Part shown: positions 27,134 to 34,747 of the stretch, piece by piece
Layout: the number at the start of each line of letters is the position of its first letter
How positions within the stretch are numbered: the first letter of the stretch is position 1
Source of the DNA: Nesterenkonia cremea
GTDB lineage: Bacteria > Actinomycetota > Actinomycetes > Actinomycetales > Micrococcaceae
Reading direction: 5' to 3'
NCBI RefSeq assembly: GCF_014642675.1
Contig: NZ_BMIS01000001.1
Location: 1 to 64,000, forward strand
DNA length: 64,000 bases
Made by a program: the position numbers and the translations under genes
The notes under the pieces: generated by a model
Told to the model about the DNA's origin: nothing
The model's database searches: none
The model's input: the letters and a program-made list of their open reading frames with translations, nothing else

Positions 27134-28571
27134 GAACGCCCGCACCCGCATGAAGCTCGTTGCGCTGATCGGGCTGAGCAGCGCCGTCGTGCTGCTGCTG
27201 AGCCTGCTGACCGTGCGCACCATCCTGCTGAACCAGGTGGACCGCAGCGCCGATGAGGCCATCCTGGACGAGGTGGATGAGTTCATCGCCTATGTGGACC
27301 GCGCTCAGATCGGCAACGGCGAGGGCGAGCAGTTCGACTCCGAGGCCTCCCTGATGCGCGGGTTCCTGGCCCGCGAGACCCCCGAGACCCACGAGATGCT
27401 GGTCTCTGTCTCCGAGGGCGAGACCATGTTCCTGGACAACGCGCAGAACGGGATGGGCCAGCGGTTCGTGGAGGACAGCCCCGAGTTCGAGACCCTGCTG
27501 GAGGCCGATGCCGCCTCCGGCGTCCAGGACACTCCCGGCTTCGGGGAGATCCGCTGGGGCAAGGTCACCACGGATCAGGAGGGCGTCTTCCTGGTCCTAC
27601 ACTTCACCACACCCGCCGAGGAGGAGGCCGCCGGCATCGTCTGGACCTTCACCTGGGTCTCCGTGCTGGCGCTGCTGCTGGTGGGCGCGGGCTCCTGGTT
27701 CGGCATCGGGATGACCCAGCAGATCCTGTCCCGGCGCCGCGGAGAGCACTACGACGACCCCGGCCACCCCGACTCTGCTCAGGACGCCTCCTGGAACAGC
27801 ACTCCGGCCCGCCCGCTTCCGGAGGAAACCGGCGATCCGACGGTGCCGCTGAGCGATCTGATGCGCGGGGGTCCTGTCCAGAGGTGGGAGTCTGCGAGCG
27901 CTGACGGTGCGTCCGAGGTGAGCGCTGCGGATGGTGCTGCCGGTGCTGGTGCGACTGGAGAGTCTGAGGCCGGCGTCGCTGAGCCTGAGCACCGTGCCGA
28001 CCATGACAACGCGGAACCCGGCGCTGCGGAACCCGACACTGCCGATCCTGCACAGCCCGCTTCCCTGCAGCGCACGTCGGCGGCCTCGCTCGTGCTCCGC
28101 GCCCAGCATCAGCTGCAGCAGCTGCACCCGGACCGCCGGTTCATCCTGGCTCTGGAGGACTCCGAGCACGGGGCCGGGCAGACCGCCGATGTGCTGGGCG
28201 CCCTGGCCCAGATCGAGGGCGAACTCGATGTGCACGCTGTGGAGGCCGCGTACCGGGAGCTGGTGGATGAGGCGCTGCAGCAGGCCGAGCCGGGCACCGC
28301 CGTCGTGCTGGGTGCCGGCCGGGCTGAAGGCTCCGGTGCGGAGGAAGGCAGCACTGGTGAGCTGCGGCTCTCGGTGAGTGCCGGCTCCCCGGAGACCAGC
28401 AGCATGACCGTACCGCTGACCCCAGAGCAGATCTCCCCGGACGAGGCTGAGCCGGAGGGCTTCGCAGCGGAGGAGCCCACGGCGCGCCTCTGGCAGGGGT
28501 CAGAGCACGGCTCGGGCCACGGGCAGCAGAGCGCTCCCACAGTCCACGCCGTGGTCTACCCGATGCGCTGA
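27126..28571 (+). CDS. Degenerate sensor-histidine-kinase-like membrane protein
   Basis: 481 residues. The first 200 look like the sensor half of an actinobacterial histidine kinase: TM1 at about 11-33, an extracytoplasmic domain beginning ILLNQVDRSADEAILDEVDE, and TM2 at about 170-196. No HAMP or H-box follows. Instead there is a linker of about 115 residues rich in Ala, Glu and Gly, then a segment (LDVHAVEAAYRELVDEALQQ, PGTAVVLGAGR, ELRLSVS) that resembles an HATPase domain in which the N-box Asn and the DxGxG loop are gone. I infer a non-catalytic pseudokinase. AGGAGG lies 6 nt before the ATG. No response regulator is nearby. Confidence 0.6.
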   Translation: MTENARTRMKLVALIGLSSAVVLLLSLLTVRTILLNQVDRSADEAILDEVDEFIAYVDRAQIGNGEGEQFDSEASLMRGFLARETPETHEMLVSVSEGETMFLDNAQNGMGQRFVEDSPEFETLLEADAASGVQDTPGFGEIRWGKVTTDQEGVFLVLHFTTPAEEEAAGIVWTFTWVSVLALLLVGAGSWFGIGMTQQILSRRRGEHYDDPGHPDSAQDASWNSTPARPLPEETGDPTVPLSDLMRGGPVQRWESASADGASEVSAADGAAGAGATGESEAGVAEPEHRADHDNAEPGAAEPDTADPAQPASLQRTSAASLVLRAQHQLQQLHPDRRFILALEDSEHGAGQTADVLGALAQIEGELDVHAVEAAYRELVDEALQQAEPGTAVVLGAGRAEGSGAEEGSTGELRLSVSAGSPETSSMTVPLTPEQISPDEAEPEGFAAEEPTARLWQGSEHGSGHGQQSAPTVHAVVYPMR

Positions 28572-28629
28572 GTCTCGGTGCGCGACCGTCCGGACCGAAC
28601 TGATCGGCCCAGAACCCTTGCCAGGGAAT

Positions 28630-28645
28630 TCTGTATTGATACAGA
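28630..28645. promoter_or_regulatory. Palindromic operator before the membrane protein-gntR pair
   Basis: TCTGTATTGATACAGA is a 16-bp palindrome 32 bp upstream of the start of the membrane protein gene and overlaps the likely promoter (TTGCCA at 28618). YtrA-type GntR proteins bind comparable AT-centred palindromes in their own promoters, so autoregulation is the simplest reading. Confidence 0.6.
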
Positions 28646-28676
28646 GTGAAGCTGTATGACTGCGGAAGGACATGTC

Positions 28677-29723
28677 ATGAGCTTCGCCCTATGGAGCTTC
28701 ATCGCCCTGGCCATCATCCTCTCCGCCGGGAGCGGCCCCTGGCCCTCCGAGCAGAAGAACGCGCTCCCGCTGCCGGCACCGCTGCGCCGCCCGGTGCGCA
28801 GAAGGCTGCGCTCACGAGCCCGCATCGTGCAGATCGGCGGGCTGATCGGGCTGGGCCTCAGCATCGCTGTCATTCTGCTCAGCGGCATCACCAGAGAGCA
28901 CGAGAGCCTGGTGGTGATCAGCACCCTGCTGGGCATGGTCTGCGGCGGTGCGATCTCCGTGCTCACCGGGCAGAAGGCGCTGCTGCCCCACAGCCAGCGC
29001 GTGGAGCGCGTCCAGACCACCCAGAAGCCCGACTACGTCCCGGAAGGTCAGCTGTGGGCGGCCCGTATGGGTCCGCCGCTGTCTGCGGCCGCGGTGCTGC
29101 TGGCCTGGACGGTGCTGAACTTCGCGCCCTTCGACATCCCCGCAGAGGGCATGTGGTGGAACTGGATGCTCGCCGCCTGGGTGGCCGTTCCGGTGCTGGC
29201 ACTGACCTTCCTAGGTGTGGAGCTGACGGCGGCGGCCACGGTGCACAGGCCTCAGCATGCCGGTTCTGAGCTGGAGCTGGCCTGGGACGACTGCTGCCGC
29301 TCCGAGTCCCTGCGAGCCCTCTATGCACTGCCCATCACCCTGTCCGGACTGATCTGCCTGCTGGCCGCCATCCCGGTGGGCTTGGCCACCACCACGCCCG
29401 AGGTGCGCGAAGGCGCCATGGAGGAGACGCTGTTCGTGGGGCTGGGCATGTTCTTCGTGACCCTGCTGCTGGCCGCGATCTTCCTGCTGCCGCTGATGAA
29501 GGAGTTCAGCCGCGGGACCCGTCAGCACGTGCTGCGCCGCCTCTGGGGGAACACGACCTTCACCGAGGACGGACTGGCGGAGGACCCTGCGGCTGGTCCT
29601 GACCCTGCAGGGGGCGGCACTGCAGGCGGCGCGCCTGCCGGCCTGGGCGAACCGGGCGGACTCGGCGGGCCCGATATCCGTGCCGTGGAGACTGAGCCGC
29701 GGCATCGGCGGGATCCGGCATGA
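28677..29723 (+). CDS. Polytopic membrane protein linked to a YtrA-type regulator
   Basis: 348 residues, family not recognised by name. About seven hydrophobic segments: one at the N-terminus, a pair around 55-100, a pair around 125-180 and a pair around 225-285, with a Gly/Pro-rich cytoplasmic tail. Membrane proteins of this kind commonly precede YtrA-subfamily GntR genes. AAGGA lies 6 nt before the ATG at 28677; another ATG 7 codons earlier has no site. The stop overlaps the GntR start (ATGA). Confidence 0.75.
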   Translation: MSFALWSFIALAIILSAGSGPWPSEQKNALPLPAPLRRPVRRRLRSRARIVQIGGLIGLGLSIAVILLSGITREHESLVVISTLLGMVCGGAISVLTGQKALLPHSQRVERVQTTQKPDYVPEGQLWAARMGPPLSAAAVLLAWTVLNFAPFDIPAEGMWWNWMLAAWVAVPVLALTFLGVELTAAATVHRPQHAGSELELAWDDCCRSESLRALYALPITLSGLICLLAAIPVGLATTTPEVREGAMEETLFVGLGMFFVTLLLAAIFLLPLMKEFSRGTRQHVLRRLWGNTTFTEDGLAEDPAAGPDPAGGGTAGGAPAGLGEPGGLGGPDIRAVETEPRHRRDPA

Positions 29724-30139
29724 CCCTGCGGATCAATCCCAACGCCGCGCAGCCACCCTATGACCAGCTGCGCGAGCAGCTCATGCACCAGATACGGCAG
29801 GGCCGGCTGACCGCCGGGGCGACCCTCCCACCGGTGCGCCGCCTGGCCAGCGACCTCGGCCTGGCGCCGAACACCGTGGCCCGGGCGTACAGGGAGCTGG
29901 AGGCGGCCGGCGTCGCGCAGGGTCAGGGGCGCCGCGGGACTGTGGTGCTCGACGGTGCGGCTCACCCGGGCGGTGCGGCGTCGGCGTCGAGCGCCGGATC
30001 CTCGGCCGATAGGGGCGCGGAAGCTCCGGTCGTGGAGGCGGCCGAGCAGCTGACCATGGACTATCTGGCCGCTATGGCCGCTCTGGGCCACAGCGACGAC
30101 GACGCCCTCGCCTGGGTCCACCACCTCCGCCGGAGCTGA
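29720..30139 (+). CDS. GntR-family regulator, YtrA subfamily
   Basis: 139 residues. The winged HTH is clear (PPYDQLREQLMHQIRQGRL, LPPVRRLASDLGLAPNTVAR, AYRELEAAGV, GRRGTVV). The C-terminal domain is only about 60 residues, as in YtrA-type regulators that lack a large effector domain. It overlaps the membrane-protein gene by 4 bp, and the palindrome at 28630-28645 is its likely target. Between its stop and 30235 I see no recognisable gene. Confidence 0.9.
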   Translation: MTLRINPNAAQPPYDQLREQLMHQIRQGRLTAGATLPPVRRLASDLGLAPNTVARAYRELEAAGVAQGQGRRGTVVLDGAAHPGGAASASSAGSSADRGAEAPVVEAAEQLTMDYLAAMAALGHSDDDALAWVHHLRRS

Positions 30140-30258
30140 AGTCCGCTGCGTGCTCTCCCTGGGAGTGCTGGGCTTCATCAGCAGCGATCAGATGGAGTAT
30201 GCTCGCATCGAGATGGGCGACGACACAGTCGCGCAGCCCGTACAGCCGCGTAGGAGGA

Positions 30259-30339
30259 TCAGTCCTGGCTCGTGGTGACCTTCACGTCGATGTTGCCTCG
30301 GGCGGCCTTGGAGTCGGGGCAGGAGCCGTATCTGGTCAT
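30259..30339 (-). pseudogene. 3' remnant of an ohr/osmC gene
   Basis: Read on the minus strand, the last 20 or so codons give CPDSKAARGNIDVKVTTSQD and stop, nearly identical to the C-terminus of the intact Ohr protein encoded at 32582-33010 (CPYSKATRGNIDVKVTTSQD). The DNA similarity also runs beyond the stop to about 30236, and ends abruptly near 30325 on the other side. The rest of the gene is absent. A chance ATG at 30339 leaves a 26-codon frame, but I regard it as a relic. The flanking DNA from 30340 to 30421 shows nothing recognisable. Confidence 0.85.
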
Positions 30340-30421
30340 AGAGGGCTTCATCTCCCCGGGACCAAGCAGATCGCCTGGCGCGAACCGGCGGAACCTCAGC
30401 GAGACGCGAGCTCTCAGTGAC

Positions 30422-31510
30422 TTAGGGCGCTACATCTGATTCACAGTCAGCCGACAGGGACCCGTAGATCAGGGTGTCTGTCCACTCGCCTTTGCTCCAC
30501 CAGTCCTGCCGGAGGTGGGCTTCGCGCTGCAGCCCAACCCGTTCGGACAGCCGGACGGAAGCAGTGTTGCGGGCATCCATCTGTGCTGCGACACGGTGGA
30601 GACCATAGTGCTCGAAGCCCAATTCCAGCACGGCTTGCACCGCTTCTGTGGCCAGCCCCTGACCACCATAGGCAGGGTTCATCACCCATCCGATCTCGGC
30701 AATGCGATGTTCAGTATCGGTGAGCCACAGCAGCACATCACCGATGAGGGCGCCATCCTGCTCGATGACCAATGAGAGCGCCTCACTGCCGTGGTGGAGG
30801 CCGGTCTGGCCAATTCGTTGGCTGATACGGCGTTCGGCCTCACTCCGTGACCAGGGCTCTTCGAGCAGATACCGCGCCACCTCTTCCTGCTCATAGATCC
30901 TGTGCAGGGCATCGGCGTCACCATGCTGGTGCAGCCGGAGGCGCAATCGCTCGGTCTCGACGGGCAAAAGAGAAATCGGCTCTATCGAGGAGAAGTAGTG
31001 CAGCAAGTCGGCTTCCTCACCGGAAGGAGCCATGCCGCGGCCACACTCTCCCTGGGTGAAACCTGCCCGTTCGAGAATACGCTGCGATGCCTGGTTCTCC
31101 GGCACGGTACGGGCTGTCAGTCGTGTGATTCCGCTTCGTCCGGCGAAAGCAGAACCCAGTTGAAGGGCTGCTGCACTCAGTCCTTTGCCTCGGTGGTCAG
31201 GGTGGATCCAGAACCCCACTTCAACAGAGTCGTCGGAGACCCCGAACAGGACCAGGCTGCCTGCAAAAGCATCTGTCGCGGGCTCAGCAATGGTCAGTGC
31301 TGCAAGGTCACCGCGGTGCAACCCTTCCTTGAGGGTGCCGCGGATCAACTCAGTCACCGAGGCCGGGGTATATTCAGGTTCAGGCAGATGAGCATACAGA
31401 TGCACCGCCGGATCTGTAGTCCCTGCAGCATAGGCATCTGCGTCCTCTGCGCGCATCGGTCGCAGCACCGCCCGGTCGTCACGGAGCGGAAGAAGCTCGG
31501 CATTCAACAT
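30422..31510 (-). CDS. Tandem-domain GNAT acetyltransferase
   Basis: 362 residues made of two complete GNAT domains, both of the RimJ/RimL type. Domain 1 (about 1-165) has the acetyl-CoA motif VGFWIHPDHRGKGLSAAAL and NQASQRILERAGF. Domain 2 (about 180-355) has IGWVMNPAYGGQGLATEAV and NTASVRLSERVGL. Substrates are unknown; proteins or small amines are usual. No ribosome site is seen. TAGTTT lies 7 nt before the ATG, so a leaderless transcript is likely. It is divergent from tetR with a 37-bp gap and a shared palindrome. Confidence 0.88.
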   Translation of the reverse strand: MLNAELLPLRDDRAVLRPMRAEDADAYAAGTTDPAVHLYAHLPEPEYTPASVTELIRGTLKEGLHRGDLAALTIAEPATDAFAGSLVLFGVSDDSVEVGFWIHPDHRGKGLSAAALQLGSAFAGRSGITRLTARTVPENQASQRILERAGFTQGECGRGMAPSGEEADLLHYFSSIEPISLLPVETERLRLRLHQHGDADALHRIYEQEEVARYLLEEPWSRSEAERRISQRIGQTGLHHGSEALSLVIEQDGALIGDVLLWLTDTEHRIAEIGWVMNPAYGGQGLATEAVQAVLELGFEHYGLHRVAAQMDARNTASVRLSERVGLQREAHLRQDWWSKGEWTDTLIYGSLSADCESDVAP

Positions 31511-31521
31511 GCACGTAAAAC

Positions 31522-31537
31522 TAACACAGTTCGGTTA
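31522..31537. promoter_or_regulatory. Shared TetR-type operator
   Basis: TAACACAGTTCGGTTA has the symmetric ends TAAC and GTTA with 8 bp between. It lies in the 37-bp gap between the divergent GNAT and TetR genes and overlaps both apparent -10 elements (TAGTTT on the minus strand, TAATAT at 31536-31541 on the plus strand). One TetR dimer could switch off both genes. Confidence 0.6.
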
Positions 31538-31547
31538 ATATGGAAGT

Positions 31548-32147
31548 ATGAGTTATTGGGAGCATCGGAGACCAGTTCGTCGCGCTCGGGCAGTGGATAT
31601 AGAGCAGGTGGCCACCACCTCTGTGAAACTGTTGGACGAAGGTGGCCTGCGTGCTTTGACGATCCGGGCAGTGGCCCTGCGGCTGGAGGTGGCCCCGGCG
31701 AGCTTGTACTCGCGGATGGACTCCGTGGATGACCTCTACGATCTCGGATTCGATCAAGCACTCGGTCAAGACGTAGCTCTGCAGCGGGCCATCGAAGATG
31801 CACCGCTGCATGAGTTGATGCTTGCCTACTACCGTCATCTCGTTGCCCACCCCTGGGCATCCCAGGTCATCGCGATGCGCGCCCCCAGGGGGCCGAACTA
31901 CCTGCGACTCTCGGAGCGGATGTGCACATTGCTTTCTGAACGAGGCTCATCCGACCCACTGGGAGATGCGTATGCCCTGTCGAACTTCGTCATCGGCAGT
32001 GCTGCCACCACACCGATCGCAGGCCTTGAGCGGCAAGCCCCCATAGACGAAGGCACCGCACCCCTCTACTCCTCGTTACATGCCGAGCACGGCGTAGATG
32101 CTAAGACCATCGTCAGCAAAGGGCTCAAGGTCTTATTGGCACGCTGA
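31548..32147 (+). CDS. TetR-family regulator
   Basis: 199 residues. The HTH occupies residues about 19-62 (VDIEQVATTSVKLLDEGG, ALTIRAVALRLEVAPASLYS). The effector domain resembles TetR_C-type drug or metabolite sensors with MLAYYRHLVAHPWASQVI. Only GGAAGT separates its -10-like TAATAT from the ATG, so the message may be leaderless or nearly so. The last few bases overlap the remains of a dapA-family gene, which suggests that a junction lies close to its 3' end. Confidence 0.88.
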   Translation: MSYWEHRRPVRRARAVDIEQVATTSVKLLDEGGLRALTIRAVALRLEVAPASLYSRMDSVDDLYDLGFDQALGQDVALQRAIEDAPLHELMLAYYRHLVAHPWASQVIAMRAPRGPNYLRLSERMCTLLSERGSSDPLGDAYALSNFVIGSAATTPIAGLERQAPIDEGTAPLYSSLHAEHGVDAKTIVSKGLKVLLAR

Positions 32148-32488
32148 CCGGGGAGGACGTCTAGGCACTCTTCGACACCGTTTCGGCCGAGACTTCAACC
32201 CCGGTGGTCCTCTATGACAACCCCGGGACCACCGGATTCACCTTCCCCACAGAGCTCTACGGGCACATCGCCGAACTCCCCGGCGTCGCCTAGGCGAAGA
32301 TTCCGCCGGTTCCGGCAGATCCGGCTCAGGCCCGTCAAAGGACCGAGGCGGTGCGCGCTGTGCTGCCGGAGCACGTGAGCGTGGGCGTCTCAGGTGATCC
32401 AAACGCTGCAGCAGGATTCAGTGCCGGAGCAGATGCCTGGTACTCGGTGATCGGCGGGACGCGGCCCAGCCCAGCCGCGCCCATATGA
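32144..32488 (+). pseudogene. Decayed dapA-family (DHDPS-like) gene fragment
   Basis: One frame reads LTGEDV-stop-ALFDTVSAETSTPVVLYDN, then PGTTGFTFPTELYGHIAEL, PGVA-stop-AKIPPVP, and ends VSGDPNAAAGFSAGADAWYS before a final stop at 32486. This is the middle of a dihydrodipicolinate-synthase-type barrel (LYDNPGTT is the conserved Tyr strand). Two in-frame stops (32162 and 32291) and the missing first half show that it is dead; the second stop falls next to the Schiff-base Lys position (AK). It is not derived from the kdgD of this window, whose sequence differs. Confidence 0.85.
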
Positions 32489-32526
32489 AAGGCCCTGCGG
32501 ACCGCATAGCAGTCCGCAGAGCCTTT
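32488..32526. terminator. Bidirectional terminator hairpin
   Basis: AAAGGC-C-CTGCGGAC (32488-32502) pairs with GTCCGCAG-A-GCCTTT (32512-32526), with one mismatch and a 9-nt loop. The A/T ends give a U-tract on each strand. It lies between the decayed dapA-like gene and the ohr 3' end, and should end ohr transcription. No gene is seen in 32527-32581. Confidence 0.85.
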
Positions 32527-32581
32527 CTCGATCACCGCGGGCTCAACGCCCGCCGCGCAGCAGCCGCCGCGCCCAGGAGCA

Positions 32582-33010
32582 TCAGTCCTGGCTGGTGGTG
32601 ACCTTCACGTCGATGTTGCCGCGGGTGGCCTTGGAGTAGGGGCAGAAGTCGTGGGCCTTCTCTGCCAGCTCCTCGGCACGGGCCTGATCCTCGTTGGGGA
32701 GCACCACCTCGATCTCCACGGCGAGGCCGAAGCCGCCGTCCTCGGTGTCCTTGCCGATGCTGACCTTCACACCGATGGCGGCGTCGTCGGTGTTGTAGTC
32801 GTCGCCGGCGACATTCTTCAGCGCGCCCAGGAAGCAGGCGGACCAGCCGGTGGCGAAGAGCTGCTCGGGGTTCACACCGTCACCGGAGCCGCCCATCTCC
32901 TTCGGCGGTGCCAGCGTCAGGTCCAGAGCGCCGTCCTTGGTCTTGGCCTCTCCTTGGCGGCCGCCGCCGGTGGCCAGAGCTTCTGCGGTGTACACGGATT
33001 CGACAGCCAT
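32582..33010 (-). CDS. ohr: Organic hydroperoxide resistance protein, Ohr/OsmC family
   Basis: 142 residues. The two redox cysteines are in SACFLGAL (about residue 59) and FCPYS (about residue 122), and NPEQLFATGWSACF is the Ohr signature. Ohr is a cytoplasmic thiol peroxidase that reduces organic hydroperoxides using lipoyl thiols. A 3' remnant of a second copy lies 2.3 kb away in the same orientation. No OhrR-type MarR gene is adjacent. Confidence 0.93.
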   Translation of the reverse strand: MAVESVYTAEALATGGGRQGEAKTKDGALDLTLAPPKEMGGSGDGVNPEQLFATGWSACFLGALKNVAGDDYNTDDAAIGVKVSIGKDTEDGGFGLAVEIEVVLPNEDQARAEELAEKAHDFCPYSKATRGNIDVKVTTSQD

Positions 33011-33075
33011 CTTCGTGTCCTCTCAGTCGATGGGGGAAGGTGCCTTCCACCCCTTAGAACATCACATGGACGTCA

Positions 33076-34470
33076 GTGGCACAATGGTGCCTCGTGCGAA
33101 CACTCGACGCCGCCCGGCACCCTGCCGGAGACCCTGAACAGATCACCGCTGACCTGCGGGCTCAGTTCCTCAGCACCTTCGGCCGCGATGCCGAGGGAAC
33201 CTGGTTCGCCCCAGGACGCGCCAACCTCAACGGGGAACACATCGACTTCCACGGCGGGCGCTGCCTGCCGATGGCCCTGTCCCACGGCACCTACGTGGCC
33301 GCAGCACCGCGCACCGACGGCGTGCTGCAGATGCGCACCCTGGACCCGGAACTGGACAGCGGGGTCATCCCCTCCGGCCCGGAGGCCCCCTCCTGGACCC
33401 ATTACGTCTCCGGCGTGCTCTGGGCGCTGCAGGGACTGGGCACCGGCGCCACCGGCCTGGACGACGACGGCGATCCCTCCCTGATCACAAACCTCACCCC
33501 CGAGGACGGCTTCGGTGCGGATCTGCTGATCCTCTCCACCGTCCCGGTGGGCGGAGGCCTCTCCTCCTCGGCCGCGCTGGAATGCGCCTGCGCCCTGGCC
33601 TTCGTGGGCCTGGGCACTCCGCTGGGCCATGAGAACCCGGAGGAGGAACTGACCTCCGCGCTGACCGACGACCACCGCGCCCTGCTGGCTCAGGCCTGCA
33701 TCCGCGCCGAAGTGGAGTTCGTGGGCGCCGGCACCGGCGGCCTGGACCAGACCGTGAGCCTGCGCGGAGCCGAGAATCGCATCCTCTCCCTGGACTGCCG
33801 CGACTTCTCGGTGAACCGGCTCAACGCCTCCTGCCTGCTGCGCGGCTACCGCTTCCTGGCCGTGGACACCCGCCAGGCCCACTGGCTGGTGGACGGGCAG
33901 TTCGCCGCACGCCGGGCCGAGGCTGAGGCCGCAGGCGCCCTGCTGGGCTTCTCCGTGGCCGAGGGCCACCAGCTGCGCGAGGCGCTGCCGGAGCGCAGAC
34001 CCAAGAAGCTGCACGTGACCGAGCGGCTGACCGAGTTCGACGAGAAGACCGCAGACCGCACTCAGATCACCGGCCCGGACGGCCAGGACTACGACGCCGC
34101 CTCCTGCCGGCGCCGCCTGAAGCATGCGCTGATGGAGATGCTGCGTTCGGAGAAGCTGCACACGCTGCTCTCCGAGGAGGCCTTCGGCCTGGACCATATG
34201 GCCGCAGAGATAGGCGAGATCATGACGGCCGGACATGTGAGCATGCGCGACGAGGCCGAGGTCTCCCTCCCCGCCGCGGACCGGATCGTCGACGCCGCCC
34301 TGGGCGCCGGCGCCGCCGGGGCGCGGCTGATCGGCGGCGGCTTCGGCGGATCGGTGCTGGTGCTGGTCCACGAGGACAAGATGCACGATGTGGCCGCAGC
34401 CGCTCTGAAGATCGACGCCGGGCTGCGCTTCCTGGATGTGGCACCCTCAGCGGCCGCTCGGGTGGTCTGA
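33076..34470 (+). CDS. galK: Galactokinase-like GHMP kinase
   Basis: 464 residues, longer than the usual 380-400. Motif I reads GRANLNGEHIDFHGG where galactokinases normally have GRVNLIGEHTDYNGG. Motif II is PVGGGLSSSAALECA, the catalytic Asp region is GTGGLDQ, and motif III is IGGGFGGSVL. It should phosphorylate galactose or a related sugar. No galT, galE or galactose transporter is nearby. Starts are uncertain: GTG at 33076 lacks a ribosome site, and a GTG at 33094 has CACAAT 8 nt before it and could be leaderless. The altered motif I leaves some doubt about the exact sugar. Confidence 0.82.
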   Translation: MAQWCLVRTLDAARHPAGDPEQITADLRAQFLSTFGRDAEGTWFAPGRANLNGEHIDFHGGRCLPMALSHGTYVAAAPRTDGVLQMRTLDPELDSGVIPSGPEAPSWTHYVSGVLWALQGLGTGATGLDDDGDPSLITNLTPEDGFGADLLILSTVPVGGGLSSSAALECACALAFVGLGTPLGHENPEEELTSALTDDHRALLAQACIRAEVEFVGAGTGGLDQTVSLRGAENRILSLDCRDFSVNRLNASCLLRGYRFLAVDTRQAHWLVDGQFAARRAEAEAAGALLGFSVAEGHQLREALPERRPKKLHVTERLTEFDEKTADRTQITGPDGQDYDAASCRRRLKHALMEMLRSEKLHTLLSEEAFGLDHMAAEIGEIMTAGHVSMRDEAEVSLPAADRIVDAALGAGAAGARLIGGGFGGSVLVLVHEDKMHDVAAAALKIDAGLRFLDVAPSAAARVV

Positions 34471-34587
34471 GCCGGCGTCGGGAGCTCACTGAGCCAAGAT
34501 TGACTCCTCGCACAGGTCATTCCCAGCAATGCTCCTTACAGTTGCGCAGGTGACGTACCTGGTCCATATCCGTGCAGCGAGGTGCAC

Positions 34588-34737
34588 ATGACGTCGCGGG
34601 AGCCAGAAGGCGATCACCGCAGCACTGGCAGCGACCACTTCCAGGCCTCCTCCAACCGAGCCGTAGGCATCTGCCTGGTGGTCGGCATCGCACTCTTCGT
34701 CCTGGTGCTGCTGCTGCCCTACTTCGACCGGATGTAA
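34588..34737 (+). CDS. 49-residue single-pass membrane protein
   Basis: A short frame from the ATG at 34588, with GAGG about 6 nt upstream, to the TAA at 34735. The first 25 residues are polar; then VGICLVVGIALFVLVLLLPY forms one transmembrane helix, followed by FDRM. It ends 10 bp before the next membrane protein gene and so may be in one operon with it. Function unknown. The evidence is the ribosome site, the clean helix and the tight spacing. Confidence 0.6.
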   Translation: MTSREPEGDHRSTGSDHFQASSNRAVGICLVVGIALFVLVLLLPYFDRM

Positions 34738-34747
34738 TCTGGAGTGA

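Noticed and set aside
30259..30339. 26-codon frame as an expressed small protein
   Set aside because: Its sequence is simply the C-terminal end of Ohr joined to a chance ATG, and no ribosome site is seen.
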